Below, piece after piece: positions 17,005 through 26,737 of a DNA stretch of 64,000 nt; within the stretch, counting starts at the first letter, position 1; the number at the start of each line of letters is the position of its first letter. A program made the translations under genes and the position numbers. The DNA is from Rhodospirillaceae bacterium (GTDB taxonomy: Bacteria; Pseudomonadota; Alphaproteobacteria; Dongiales; Dongiaceae): contig JADJQM010000002.1 of assembly GCA_016712715.1 (NCBI GenBank), positions 310,001-374,000 on the forward strand. Reading direction: 5' to 3'. The notes under the pieces are model-generated. The model was not told the DNA's origin, did no database searches, and saw only the letters and a list, made by a program, of their open reading frames with translations.

Positions 17005-17754
17005 TCAATCCTCGATATCGAGCGCGTACCCTGCCGAGCGCACGGTGCGGATCAAGTCCGGCAGGCCGTCGACATTGATGGCCTTGCGGAGGCGCCGGAT
17101 ATGCACGTCGACCGTGCGCGGCTCGACATAGATGTCGCGGCCCCAGACATGGTCGAGGAGCTGCTCGCGCGAGAAGACGCGGCCCTGGTTTTCCATGAGG
17201 AACTTCAGCAGGCGGAACTCGGTCGGGCCCAGATGCAGGTCCTTGTTGTCGCGCCGCACCCGGTGTGTCGCCAGATCCATCTCGAGATCGGCATAGATGA
17301 GGTTCTCTTCGCCCGATTGCGGCCGCGCCCGGCGCAAGGCGGCCTTCGCGCGGGCCATCAGTTCCGAGGGGCTGAAGGGCTTGGTCACATAATCGTCGGC
17401 CCCGGTCTCGAGGCCGCGGATCTTGTCGGCCTCTTCGCCCTTGGCGGTCAGCATGATGATGGCCGCCGATTTCAAATCCGGTGTCCGGCGGATCTGGCGG
17501 CAAACCTCGATGCCCGAGACCAGCGGCAGCATCCAGTCGAGGAGGATGAGATCCGGCGTCTCTTCGCGCGCCTTCACCAGCGCGTCCTCGCCATTGGTCG
17601 CTTCCACCACCCGGTAGCCTTCGGCTTCCAGATTGTATTTGAGAAGGGTGAGCAGGGCCGGCTCGTCCTCGACCACCAGCACCACGGGCTTGGCGCGTTG
17701 ATCGGAGGCGGTATCACCTCGCGGTGCATCCGCCCGTCTTGGGCGTTCAGCCAT
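17005..17754 (-). CDS. phoB: Phosphate regulon response regulator PhoB
   Basis: The protein of about 249 residues has a receiver domain (VVLVVEDEPALLTLLKYNL, phospho-acceptor Asp in LILLDWMLP, conserved Lys in VTKPF). An OmpR-type winged helix follows (GPTEFRLLKFLMENQGRVFS and EPRTVDVHIRRLRKAI). I chose the ATG at 17754, which overlaps the end of phoU by eight bases. An ATG at 17766 is also in frame. The N-terminal extension of about 20 basic residues is longer than in typical PhoB. No PhoR kinase gene is adjacent, so the sensor is encoded elsewhere. Confidence 0.92.
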   Translation of the reverse strand: MAERPRRADAPRGDTASDQRAKPVVLVVEDEPALLTLLKYNLEAEGYRVVEATNGEDALVKAREETPDLILLDWMLPLVSGIEVCRQIRRTPDLKSAAIIMLTAKGEEADKIRGLETGADDYVTKPFSPSELMARAKAALRRARPQSGEENLIYADLEMDLATHRVRRDNKDLHLGPTEFRLLKFLMENQGRVFSREQLLDHVWGRDIYVEPRTVDVHIRRLRKAINVDGLPDLIRTVRSAGYALDIED

Positions 17755-18463
17755 GGATCGCAACATTGGTCGTATCTCCCTTGGGGCGCGTCTCGTCGAT
17801 GGGCTTGCCATGGACCAGGAAATGCACCGTTTCGGCGATGTTGGTGGCATGGTCGCCGATCCGCTCGATGTTCTTGGCGATGAACAGCAGATGGGTCGAG
17901 GCACCGATATTGCGCGGATCCTCCATCATGTAGGTGAGGAGTTCCCGGAACAGCGAATTGTACATCTCGTCGATGCTCTCATCCGAGCGCCAGGCAGCGA
18001 GCAGGCCCTCGGCATCATCATTGGCATAGGCCGAGAGCACAGCGCTGATCAGTTTGATCGCGAGATCACCCATGCGCGGGATCGACCCCGTGGGCTTCAG
18101 CGGCGCCTGCTGGTTGAGCTGCAGGGTGCGCTTGGCGATGTTCTTGGCATAGTCGCCGATCCGCTCGATATCGGACGAGATCTTGATCGCCGCAACCACT
18201 TCGCGCAGGTCCTTGGCCATCGGCTGGCGAAGTGCGAGGATCTTGAGCGAATCCTGCGCCACCGTCATCTCGATGGCATCGATCCCCTTGTCGCTCTCGA
18301 TGACCCGGACGGCCTTGTCGGAATCGCGCTTGGCCAGGGCCTGGATGGCGTCGGTCAGTTGCGCCTCGGCGCGGCCGCCCATGGCCAGGATCTGCTCGCG
18401 CAGCTTGCGAAGTTCGTCGTCGAAGCTCTTCACGATATGGTCGGGGGCTTTCTGCGGCATCAT
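17747..18463 (-). CDS. phoU: Phosphate signalling protein PhoU
   Basis: The 238-residue protein shows the two-fold three-helix PhoU repeat with the metal-binding signatures ESDKGIDAIEMT and RSDESIDEMYNSLFREL. The segment ERIGDYAKNIAKRT in the first half is matched by ERIGDHATNIAETV in the second. The first of two adjacent ATGs (18463) has a GAGGAG ribosome site six bases upstream. It links the Pst transporter to PhoR/PhoB control and lies between pstB and phoB. Confidence 0.93.
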   Translation of the reverse strand: MMPQKAPDHIVKSFDDELRKLREQILAMGGRAEAQLTDAIQALAKRDSDKAVRVIESDKGIDAIEMTVAQDSLKILALRQPMAKDLREVVAAIKISSDIERIGDYAKNIAKRTLQLNQQAPLKPTGSIPRMGDLAIKLISAVLSAYANDDAEGLLAAWRSDESIDEMYNSLFRELLTYMMEDPRNIGASTHLLFIAKNIERIGDHATNIAETVHFLVHGKPIDETRPKGDTTNVAIHG

Positions 18464-18473
18464 CAATTGCTCC

Positions 18474-19250
18474 TCAGCCGAACCGGCCGGTGATATAGCC
18501 CTGGGTCCGCTCGTCCTTCGGGCTGGTGAAGATCTGCTCAGTATCACCCCATTCGATCAATTGTCCGAGATGAAAAAACGCGGTTTTCTGGCTGACCCGG
18601 GCGGCCTGCTGCATCGAATGGGTGACGATCACGATGGTGAAGTTCTCGCGAAGCTCGTCGATGAGCTCCTCGATCTTGGCGGTGGCGATGGGGTCGAGCG
18701 CCGAGCAGGGCTCGTCCATCAGGATGACTTCGGGGCTCACCGCGATCGCGCGGGCGATGCACAGACGCTGCTGCTGGCCGCCGGAAAGGCCGGTGCCCGG
18801 CTGGTCGAGGCGTTCCTTGACCTCTTTCCACAGGCCCGCCTTTTCGAGGCTGCTGCGCACGATCTCATCGAGCTCGCCCTTGCTCCCGGCCATGCCGTGG
18901 ATGCGCGGGCCATAGGCCACGTTGTCGTAGATCGATTTGGGGAACGGATTCGGCTTCTGGAACACCATGCCGATGCGCGCCCTGAGCATCACCACGTCGA
19001 GCTTCGGATCGTAGATATCCTGCCCGTCGAGGGTGATCTCGCCGCCGACCTTGCAGCCGTCGATGACATCGTTCATGCGGTTGAGACAGCGCAGGAACGT
19101 CGACTTGCCGCAGCCCGACGGGCCGATGAGGGCTGTCACCATGCGCTCCGGCACATCGAGATCGACGTCGAACAGCGCCTGCTTGGAACCGTAATGCACG
19201 GTCACCTTGCGGCCATGCATCTTGGCGAGTGTGGGAGAGATTGCGTTCAT
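18474..19250 (-). CDS. pstB: Phosphate ABC transporter ATP-binding protein PstB
   Basis: The 258-residue ATPase has Walker A GPSGCGKST, signature LSGGQQQRLCIARAI, Walker B VILMDEPCSALD and the switch histidine in IVTHSMQQAARVS. The PstB-specific FLRCLNRMNDVIDG and MVFQKPNPFPKSIYDNVAYG segments are intact. It powers phosphate import through PstA and the PstC half of the fused upstream protein. Confidence 0.95.
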   Translation of the reverse strand: MNAISPTLAKMHGRKVTVHYGSKQALFDVDLDVPERMVTALIGPSGCGKSTFLRCLNRMNDVIDGCKVGGEITLDGQDIYDPKLDVVMLRARIGMVFQKPNPFPKSIYDNVAYGPRIHGMAGSKGELDEIVRSSLEKAGLWKEVKERLDQPGTGLSGGQQQRLCIARAIAVSPEVILMDEPCSALDPIATAKIEELIDELRENFTIVIVTHSMQQAARVSQKTAFFHLGQLIEWGDTEQIFTSPKDERTQGYITGRFG

Positions 19251-19256
19251 GGGATC

Positions 19257-20560
19257 CTACCAGCGCCGCTCGAATCTGCGGCGGACAAAGATGGCGATGG
19301 CGTTCATGGAGATGAGGAAGGCCAGCAGCACCATGATGCCGGCGCTGGTCTTTTCGATAAAGGCGCGTTCCGGGCTGTCGGCCCAGAGATAGATCTGCAC
19401 GGGCAGCACTGTCGCTGGATCCGTCGGCCCGTGCGGCACGTCGACGATGAAGGCTACCATGCCGATCATCAGCAACGGCGCCGATTCACCCAAGGCCCGG
19501 GCAAGCCCGATGATGGCGCCAGTCATGATGCCGGGTGTCGCCAGCGGCAGCACATGGTGCGAGACCACCTGCAAGGGCGAGGCGCCGATGCCATAGGCCG
19601 CTTCCCGGATCGAGGGCGGCACGGCCTTCAAGGCGGCGCGGGTCGCGATGATGATGGTGGGAGTGTCATCAGCGCCAGCACCATGCCACCCACCAAAGGG
19701 GCCGAGCGCGGCAGGCCGAAGAAGTTGATGAACACCGCCAGACCCAGCAAACCGAACACGATGGATGGCACGGCGGCGAGGTTGTTGATGTTGACCTCGA
19801 TGATGTCGGTGAGCCGATTCTTGGGCGCGAATTCCTCAAGATAGATGGCGCTCATGACGCCCAGCGGCAAGGCCAGCAGCACCGTCACCAGCATGGTGAA
19901 GATCGAGCCCATGAGGGCACCAAGGATGCCGGCCTGTTCCGGTTCACGCGAATCGCCGGCCGACAGGAACACGGCGTTGAAGGCAGTGCGCAACTGGCCG
20001 GCCTCGTCCAGCTTGTCATACCAGGCGATCTGCGTGTCGGAGACGACGCGTTCACTCTCCGGCAGGTCGCGCTTGATGAAGCCCTTGGCCAGCATGTCCA
20101 TGTCGTCGGCCGCCACCACCCAGATGCGCTGGGTGCTGCCGATGATGCTGGGGTCGGCCAGCACCGCCTGGCGCACGGTGTCGCCGGCGCCGTTGCTGAC
20201 CAGGTTGAATAGGTTCTTGCGGTCGCCGCGGCTGGTCACCTCGGGGAACTGGACTTTCAGCGCTTCCTTGACCAGGCCCTGGTAATCGGCGGCACCCAGG
20301 GTCTCGGCATCGGTCTTGCCGTCCGGCGTGATCACCGCCGGGTCGAGCACGACATCAAGGGCGATCTCGGTGCGGTAGAAGGCGCTGTAGCCCTTGCTGC
20401 AGACCGAGAACAGCAGCACCCCCAGCATCGCGATGGCAAGCCCCACCGCGAACTGGCCATAGAAGCGGAAGCGGCGCTCGGCGGCATAGCGGCGGCGGAT
20501 GCGCGCCTGGCTGAGATCCGGGCGTTTCAGTTGCGCATGGTCCATGGGAACGTCACTCAT
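19257..20560 (-). pseudogene. pstA: Phosphate permease PstA, interrupted by a one-base frameshift
   Basis: The reading frame from 20560 encodes the long-type PstA with a periplasmic insertion after the first membrane helix. It runs correctly to VGGMVLALMTLP, then derails into SSSRPAPP and stops. The expected continuation TIIIATRAALKAVPPSIREA appears one frame away and runs to 19257 (FVRRRFERRW). One missing base in the C-run near 19656-19664 explains everything. Before and after the break the protein is well conserved, and its neighbours are intact, so a sequencing error is more likely than real loss. Its start overlaps the stop of the upstream pstSC gene by eight bases. Confidence 0.88.
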
Positions 20561-22886
20561 ATTGCTCTCGATATTTCTTGACGATGCGAAGGGCGACGAT
20601 GTTGAGGATGAGCGTGATCACGAAGAGCAGCAGGCCGAGCGCAAAGGCCGCCAGCGTCTTCGGGCTGTCGAATTCCTGGTCGCCCACCAGCAGGGTCACG
20701 ATCTGCACGGTGACGGTGGTGACCGCCTCCAAGGGGTTCGCCGTGAGGTTGGCGGTCAGGCCCGCCGCCATCACCACGATCATCGTCTCGCCGATGGCGC
20801 GGGAAACCGCGAGCAGCACGCCGCCCATGATGCCGGGAAGGGCCGCCGGCACGACCACCTGGCGGATGGTTTCCGATTTCGTGGCACCGAGCGCAAAGGC
20901 ACCGTCGCGCATCGCCTGCGGCACCGCGTTCATCACATCGTCCGACAGGGAGGAGATGAAGGGGATGATCATGACGCCCATGACGAGGCCGGCGGCAAGC
21001 GCCGATTCCGACGCCACGTCGAGGCCGATGCTGGCACCGAAGCCGCGAATGAGCGGCGCCACGGTGAGTGCCGCGAAGAAGCCATAGACCACGGTCGGGA
21101 TGCCGGCCAGGATCTCGATGAGCGGCTTGGCCCAGGCGCGCGTGCGACGGCTGGCATAATCCGAGAGGTAGATCGCCGACATGAGGCCGATCGGCACCGC
21201 CACTACCATGGCGATGACCGTGATGAGGAGAGTGCCGGCAAAGACCGGGATGGCACCGAAGGCCCCCGACTGGCCGACCTGGTCGGCGCGGATCGCCATC
21301 TGCGGCGACCATTGCAGGCCGAAGAGGAACTCGAACACCGAGACCTGGGCGAAGAAGCGCATCGCCTCGAATACCAGCGACAACACGATGCCGACGGTGG
21401 TGAGGATCGAGAGCAGCGAACAGAGGATGAGCAGCACCATGGTCATGCGCTCGACCGCGTTGCGGGCGCGGAAATTGGCGCTGACATGGCGCTGCGCCCA
21501 GGCAAGACCGATGGCGGCGGCGCCCAAGGTGGCGGCGGCGATCGCCGCCCAGATCACGTCATGGCCGGTCCGTGAGTCACCCGGCAGGAAGTTTGCGAGC
21601 ACCGCACCCAGCATCAGGGCAAGTGCCCCGGGCAGGAAGGCACCGAGGCCCACGAAGATGCCGTGATAGCCCGGCAGCGAATGCAACTGCCGCGTCGCGC
21701 CGCGCACACTGGCAAAGGCGCGGCGGCGGCCGAGCTGGAAGCCAACCGAGCTCAGCACCAGCAGCAGGCCGGCGGCGATCCAGGGCAGCAACACGGAGCT
21801 CGCACCAAGATCGAGGCTGGCGCCGAGGGTGCTGGCGACCGGCAGCGCTGCCAGCACGGCGGCCGCCACTTCGGCATGTTCGGTGGCCGGCATCGGCACC
21901 ATGCCCTTGTCGGCCAGGTATCCCTGCGGGCCTGATGCCTTCTCACTCACGAATTCGGCGACGAATTCGGCCAATCCCGGCACGATCGCGCGGTGCTGCT
22001 TCTTCACATAGATATAGAGCTTGCGCGCGACTTCGTAGGACCCGTTGATGATGTTGTCTTCGCTGGGGGCGACACCATCCATGAGGCTGCCCTGCAGCAG
22101 GTCCTGGTTGTCGGCAAGGAAGGAATAGCCGAGCACCCCGAACGCGTCCGAATTGCCGCTGAGCTTCTGCACGATGAGATTGTCGTTCTCGCCGGCATCG
22201 ATATAGGCGCCGTCCTCGCGCAGGGTCTGGCACTTGCCCTTGCGCACCTTCTCGTCGGCGATGGCCATGATCTCCGGAAAGGCGTGGCAGGCCTTCTCCA
22301 TCACCAGTTCCAGGAACGCATCGCGCGTGCCCGAGGTTGGCGGCGGGCCCAGCACTTCGATCTTCTGCGCCGGCAGGGCGGGGTTGATCTCGGACCAGAG
22401 GGAATAGGGATTGGCCAGCAGCACGCCGTTGACCGGCACTTCCTTGGCCAGGGCCAGGTAGAGGTCGCGGATGCCAAGCGCCCGGGGCGGCGCGTTCTTG
22501 GCCGAGGCCAGCACGATGCCGTCATAACCGATCTCGACCTCGACGATCTCGTCGACGCCGTTCTTCTGGCAGTCGGCGACCTCGCCCTCCTTGATGGGCC
22601 GCGAGGCATTGGCGATGTCGGGAAAGCTCTCGCCCACCCCGGCGCAGAACAGCTTCAGGCCACCGCCGGTGCCGGTCGATTCGACCACCGGCGCCTTGAA
22701 GCCCATCTGGCTGAAATGCTCGGCAACGGCCGTCGCGAAGGGGTAGACCGTTGAGGAGCCGACGATATGGATCTGGTCGCGGGCCGCGGCCGGCTGGGCG
22801 GCCAAAGCAAGGCCGGCCAAAACCAGCCCCGAAAGCATCGAAACCCGAAGCCGGTGGAAACCCAGGAAGCCGCGTTGGCGAAGCAT
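20553..22886 (-). CDS. pstC: Fused phosphate-binding protein and permease (PstS-PstC)
   Basis: The 777-residue protein joins two Pst components. Residues 1-35 are a signal sequence. Residues 38-335 are a PstS-type binding domain with the phosphate-contact segments GSSTVYPF, STGTGGGLKLFC and TSGTRDAF. Residues from about 363 begin PstC, with LLPWIAAGLLLVL as its first helix and a MetI-type permease core at about 540-770. The permease core contains the EAA loop MRDGAFALGATKSETIRQVV. No stop codon is present in any forward frame across the linker (about residues 340-370), so one missed base would not separate the two halves. It is first in the pst operon. Confidence 0.88.
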   Translation of the reverse strand: MLRQRGFLGFHRLRVSMLSGLVLAGLALAAQPAAARDQIHIVGSSTVYPFATAVAEHFSQMGFKAPVVESTGTGGGLKLFCAGVGESFPDIANASRPIKEGEVADCQKNGVDEIVEVEIGYDGIVLASAKNAPPRALGIRDLYLALAKEVPVNGVLLANPYSLWSEINPALPAQKIEVLGPPPTSGTRDAFLELVMEKACHAFPEIMAIADEKVRKGKCQTLREDGAYIDAGENDNLIVQKLSGNSDAFGVLGYSFLADNQDLLQGSLMDGVAPSEDNIINGSYEVARKLYIYVKKQHRAIVPGLAEFVAEFVSEKASGPQGYLADKGMVPMPATEHAEVAAAVLAALPVASTLGASLDLGASSVLLPWIAAGLLLVLSSVGFQLGRRRAFASVRGATRQLHSLPGYHGIFVGLGAFLPGALALMLGAVLANFLPGDSRTGHDVIWAAIAAATLGAAAIGLAWAQRHVSANFRARNAVERMTMVLLILCSLLSILTTVGIVLSLVFEAMRFFAQVSVFEFLFGLQWSPQMAIRADQVGQSGAFGAIPVFAGTLLITVIAMVVAVPIGLMSAIYLSDYASRRTRAWAKPLIEILAGIPTVVYGFFAALTVAPLIRGFGASIGLDVASESALAAGLVMGVMIIPFISSLSDDVMNAVPQAMRDGAFALGATKSETIRQVVVPAALPGIMGGVLLAVSRAIGETMIVVMAAGLTANLTANPLEAVTTVTVQIVTLLVGDQEFDSPKTLAAFALGLLLFVITLILNIVALRIVKKYREQYE

Positions 22887-22922
22887 GATGGAGCTCTTTC
22901 CCTTGTCGTCGCCGGGCTGAGT

Positions 22923-22940
22923 ACGACACTAATGTTACAG
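22923..22940 (-). promoter_or_regulatory. Pho box upstream of the pst operon
   Basis: On the minus strand the site reads CTGTAAC-ATTA-GTGTCGT. It has two seven-base half-sites with an AT spacer, matching the PhoB consensus CTGTCAT-N4-CTGTCAT at five of seven positions in each half. It lies 36 bases upstream of the pstSC start. It predicts phosphate-starvation control by the PhoB encoded at the end of the same operon. Confidence 0.65.
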
Positions 22941-23069
22941 CTTGATGAACCTCCAAAAAGTGCGCGCTGGCAAGGACTTAGAATCGGTCTGGGACGCCCC
23001 GGCCTTGACGCGGGGTGGGTGAATCGGCCAGTTTCGCCCCATCGACGATGAATTTCCGGGGTGAACGCC

Positions 23070-23432
23070 ATGGCCTATGACAGCAACAACATCTTCGCCC
23101 GGATCCTGCGCGGCGAGATTCCCTGCGACAAGGTCTATGAGGACGACCATGTCCTTGCCTTCCGCGACATCCGCCCCCACGCCAAGGTCCATGTCCTCCT
23201 CATCCCCAAGGGCGCCTATGTCTCCCTCGAGGATTTCTCAGGGAAAGCCTCCGAGGCCGAGATCGTGGCCTTCCACCGTGCCATCCCCAGGATCAGCGAA
23301 AAGGTCGGCATCAGCGTCACCGGCTACCGCGCCATCGCCAACAGCGGCGCCGACAGCCATCAGGAAGTGCCGCATTACCACCTGCATCTCCTGGGCGGCC
23401 AGCGCCTGGGACCGTTGCTGAGCTTGTCCTAG
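23070..23432 (+). CDS. HIT-family nucleotide hydrolase (HinT-like)
   Basis: The 120-residue protein has the HIT triad HYHLHLLGG near its C-terminus and the N-terminal IFARILRGEIPCDKVYEDD typical of HinT-type nucleoside phosphoramidases. The ATG at 23070 is preferred, and a GTG three codons upstream is also possible. It is divergent from the pst operon across about 180 bases and appears to be monocistronic. Its role in the cell is probably housekeeping hydrolysis of AMP-linked adducts. Confidence 0.9.
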   Translation: MAYDSNNIFARILRGEIPCDKVYEDDHVLAFRDIRPHAKVHVLLIPKGAYVSLEDFSGKASEAEIVAFHRAIPRISEKVGISVTGYRAIANSGADSHQEVPHYHLHLLGGQRLGPLLSLS

Positions 23433-23759
23433 CCCTCATCGACGACCACCCTCTCGGGCTCCCTCGGCAGGTGCCGTCGCCGCCCGCGATGATCCCGGCC
23501 TGACCATTTGCGCAGGAATTGTCGAGCGTTACCGCTGTTGCGGGTAATGACAGCGTGATCACGCCCGAATGCTCGTGCCAGGCCGCCCGGGAAATGAAAT
23601 TACAGGCAACTAATTTAACTTTTGTGCAACGCCGCGATTGACCTTATCGGCCGAATGCCTAATCTGGGCTCGCGCAAAATCCTGGTCCATATGAAGACCG
23701 AGCCCAGACAAAGGGCAGGGTGAGGCGGATGGCGCAAATCAAGACGGGGGCGTTCAATC
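23433..23759 (+). promoter_or_regulatory. Leader region of the second polyamine operon with a candidate promoter
   Basis: This 327-base gap has no gene. A patch at about 23590-23630 is AT-rich. A possible sigma-70 promoter is TTGACC at 23638-23643, a 16-base spacer and TAATCT at 23660-23665. That leaves a leader of about 90 bases before potA. A 19-codon frame (23729-23788) with its own GAGGCGG site overlaps the potA start and could couple translation. The promoter call is weak. Confidence 0.3.
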
Positions 23760-24854
<1,095 letters not shown>

Positions 24855-24860
24855 GCGATC

Positions 24861-25802
24861 ATGGCTGACGCCAAACCAGCACCCAACTTCGCGGCCAGGG
24901 CCGCCGCCGCCGCCGACCGGCGCGACACGCGCGGGCGCTGGCTGCTCTCGGCACCCGCCCTCCTCATCCTGCTGTTCGCGGCCATCGGCCCGCTCATCAT
25001 CGTCGTCATCTATTCCTTCCTGAAGAAGGGCGGTTATGGCGGCGTCGAATGGGAATTCTCGACCGATGCCTGGACCAGCGTCGTGTTCCAGAAGGACATC
25101 TTCACCGACGAGATCACCATTGCCGACGCGCATCTCTCGATCTTCTGGCGCTCGGTCAAGCTGTCCTTCTTCACCACGGTCATGGCCTTGGCGTTCGGCT
25201 TTCCGACCGCCTATTTTATCGCCACCAGAAACGAGAAGTCGCGCGACCTCTGGCTGTTCCTGATCACCATCCCGTTCTGGACCAACCTCCTCATCCGCAC
25301 CTTCGCCGTGATGGAAGTGATCCGCAACGAAGGCATCGTCAATTCGGTCCTTCTGGGTCTGGGCGTCATCGATGCGCCGATCCAGATCATGTTCACCGAT
25401 TTCGCCGTGATGATGGGCCTCCTCTATGTCTACCTGCCGCTCATGGTGCTGCCGCTGTATGCCAGCATGGAACGGATCGATTTCCGCCTGGTCGAGGCCG
25501 GCTACGATCTTTATGCGACGCGCTGGCATGTGCTGCGCCGCGTGATCTTCCCGCTGGTGAAGCCCGGCATCATCGCCGGCTCGATCCTGGTCTTCATCCC
25601 GTCGCTCGGCGCCTATGTGACGCCGCGCGTGCTGGGCGGGGGACGCAATCTGATGCTGGGCAATCTCATCGAGATGCAGTTCGGCCAGGGGCGCAACTGG
25701 CCGCTGGGGGCAGCGCTCTCCATCACCCTCATGGCCATCGTGATGATCGCCCTGCTGTTCTATGTGAAGAACGCTTCGAAGACGGGGGCGCGTCATGGCT
25801 GA
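24861..25802 (+). CDS. potB: Polyamine ABC transporter permease PotB, second system
   Basis: The 313-residue permease has a charged N-terminal arm rich in Ala and Arg, six hydrophobic segments, the EAA loop VEAGYDLYATRWHVLRRVIF and the PotB signature GAYVTPRVLGGGRNLMLGNL. It begins six bases after potA and overlaps potC by eight bases. It forms the import channel with PotC. Confidence 0.92.
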   Translation: MADAKPAPNFAARAAAAADRRDTRGRWLLSAPALLILLFAAIGPLIIVVIYSFLKKGGYGGVEWEFSTDAWTSVVFQKDIFTDEITIADAHLSIFWRSVKLSFFTTVMALAFGFPTAYFIATRNEKSRDLWLFLITIPFWTNLLIRTFAVMEVIRNEGIVNSVLLGLGVIDAPIQIMFTDFAVMMGLLYVYLPLMVLPLYASMERIDFRLVEAGYDLYATRWHVLRRVIFPLVKPGIIAGSILVFIPSLGAYVTPRVLGGGRNLMLGNLIEMQFGQGRNWPLGAALSITLMAIVMIALLFYVKNASKTGARHG

Positions 25803-26628
25803 GACGACACAGGTGATCAAAAGACGGCGCGGTCGCGGCTTCGATGTCCGCCAGCAGACCGGCTTCACCACCATCGCCATGCTGTGCTTCATCATGCTCT
25901 ATGCGCCGATCCTGACGCTGGTGGTCTATTCCTTCAATGCCGGCACGTCGGTCGCGATCTGGGAAGGCTTCTCCTGGCGCTGGTACGAATCGGCCTGGGC
26001 CAATACCCAGGTGCAGGACGCCTCGATCCGCTCGCTCACCATCGCATCGTTCGCCGCGGTGGTATCCACCATCGTCGCCACCACGGCAGCACTCGCTACC
26101 ACGCGGACCAGGAACTTTCCGGGCCTCACCTTCATCTACGCCTTCATCAACCAGCCCTTGATGGTGCCGGAGATCGTGACCGGTGTCGCCCTCCTCATCT
26201 TCTTCGCCTCGATCAAGGTGGCGACCGGCTATACCGGGCTTGGCTACCTGCTCATCGCGCACACGGCCTTCTGCATCCCGTTCGCCTATCTGCCGATCCG
26301 TGCGAGGCTCGAGAACATGGATCTCAGCCTCGAACGGGCGGCGGCCGATCTTTATGCGACACCCTTCCAGACCTTTCGCCGGGTGACCCTGCCCCTGCTG
26401 TGGCCGGGCATTCTCGCCGGCGGCATGCTGGCCTTCGTCATCTCGCTTGACGATGTCGTGATCACCGAATTGGTGAAATCGGGCGGACAGGACACGCTGC
26501 CCACCTATATGCTGGGGCAATTGCGGCGTATCGTAACCCCGGAAATGAATGCCATCTCGTCGGTCTTCCTGGCGATATCGATCGTGATGGTGACGATCTT
26601 CTTCCTGCTCAACAGGAAGAAAACTTGA
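25795..26628 (+). CDS. potC: Polyamine ABC transporter permease PotC, second system
   Basis: The 277-residue permease has a basic N-terminus (VIKRRRGRGFDVRQQ), six hydrophobic segments, the EAA loop ERAAADLYATPFQTFRRVTL and the PotC signature VISLDDVVITELVKSGG. It overlaps potB by eight bases and is followed after about 110 bases by the gene for its lipoprotein binding partner. Confidence 0.92.
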   Translation: MAETTQVIKRRRGRGFDVRQQTGFTTIAMLCFIMLYAPILTLVVYSFNAGTSVAIWEGFSWRWYESAWANTQVQDASIRSLTIASFAAVVSTIVATTAALATTRTRNFPGLTFIYAFINQPLMVPEIVTGVALLIFFASIKVATGYTGLGYLLIAHTAFCIPFAYLPIRARLENMDLSLERAAADLYATPFQTFRRVTLPLLWPGILAGGMLAFVISLDDVVITELVKSGGQDTLPTYMLGQLRRIVTPEMNAISSVFLAISIVMVTIFFLLNRKKT

Positions 26629-26737
26629 CCGATCGGCCGTTGCCGCCCTCAACCGGGGCGGCAAGGCGGGATTTGCGACCGGTTCGTAACGAGAATGGCC
26701 CGCCACAGGGCGGTTCAGCAGCTAGTTGGAGGATCAA

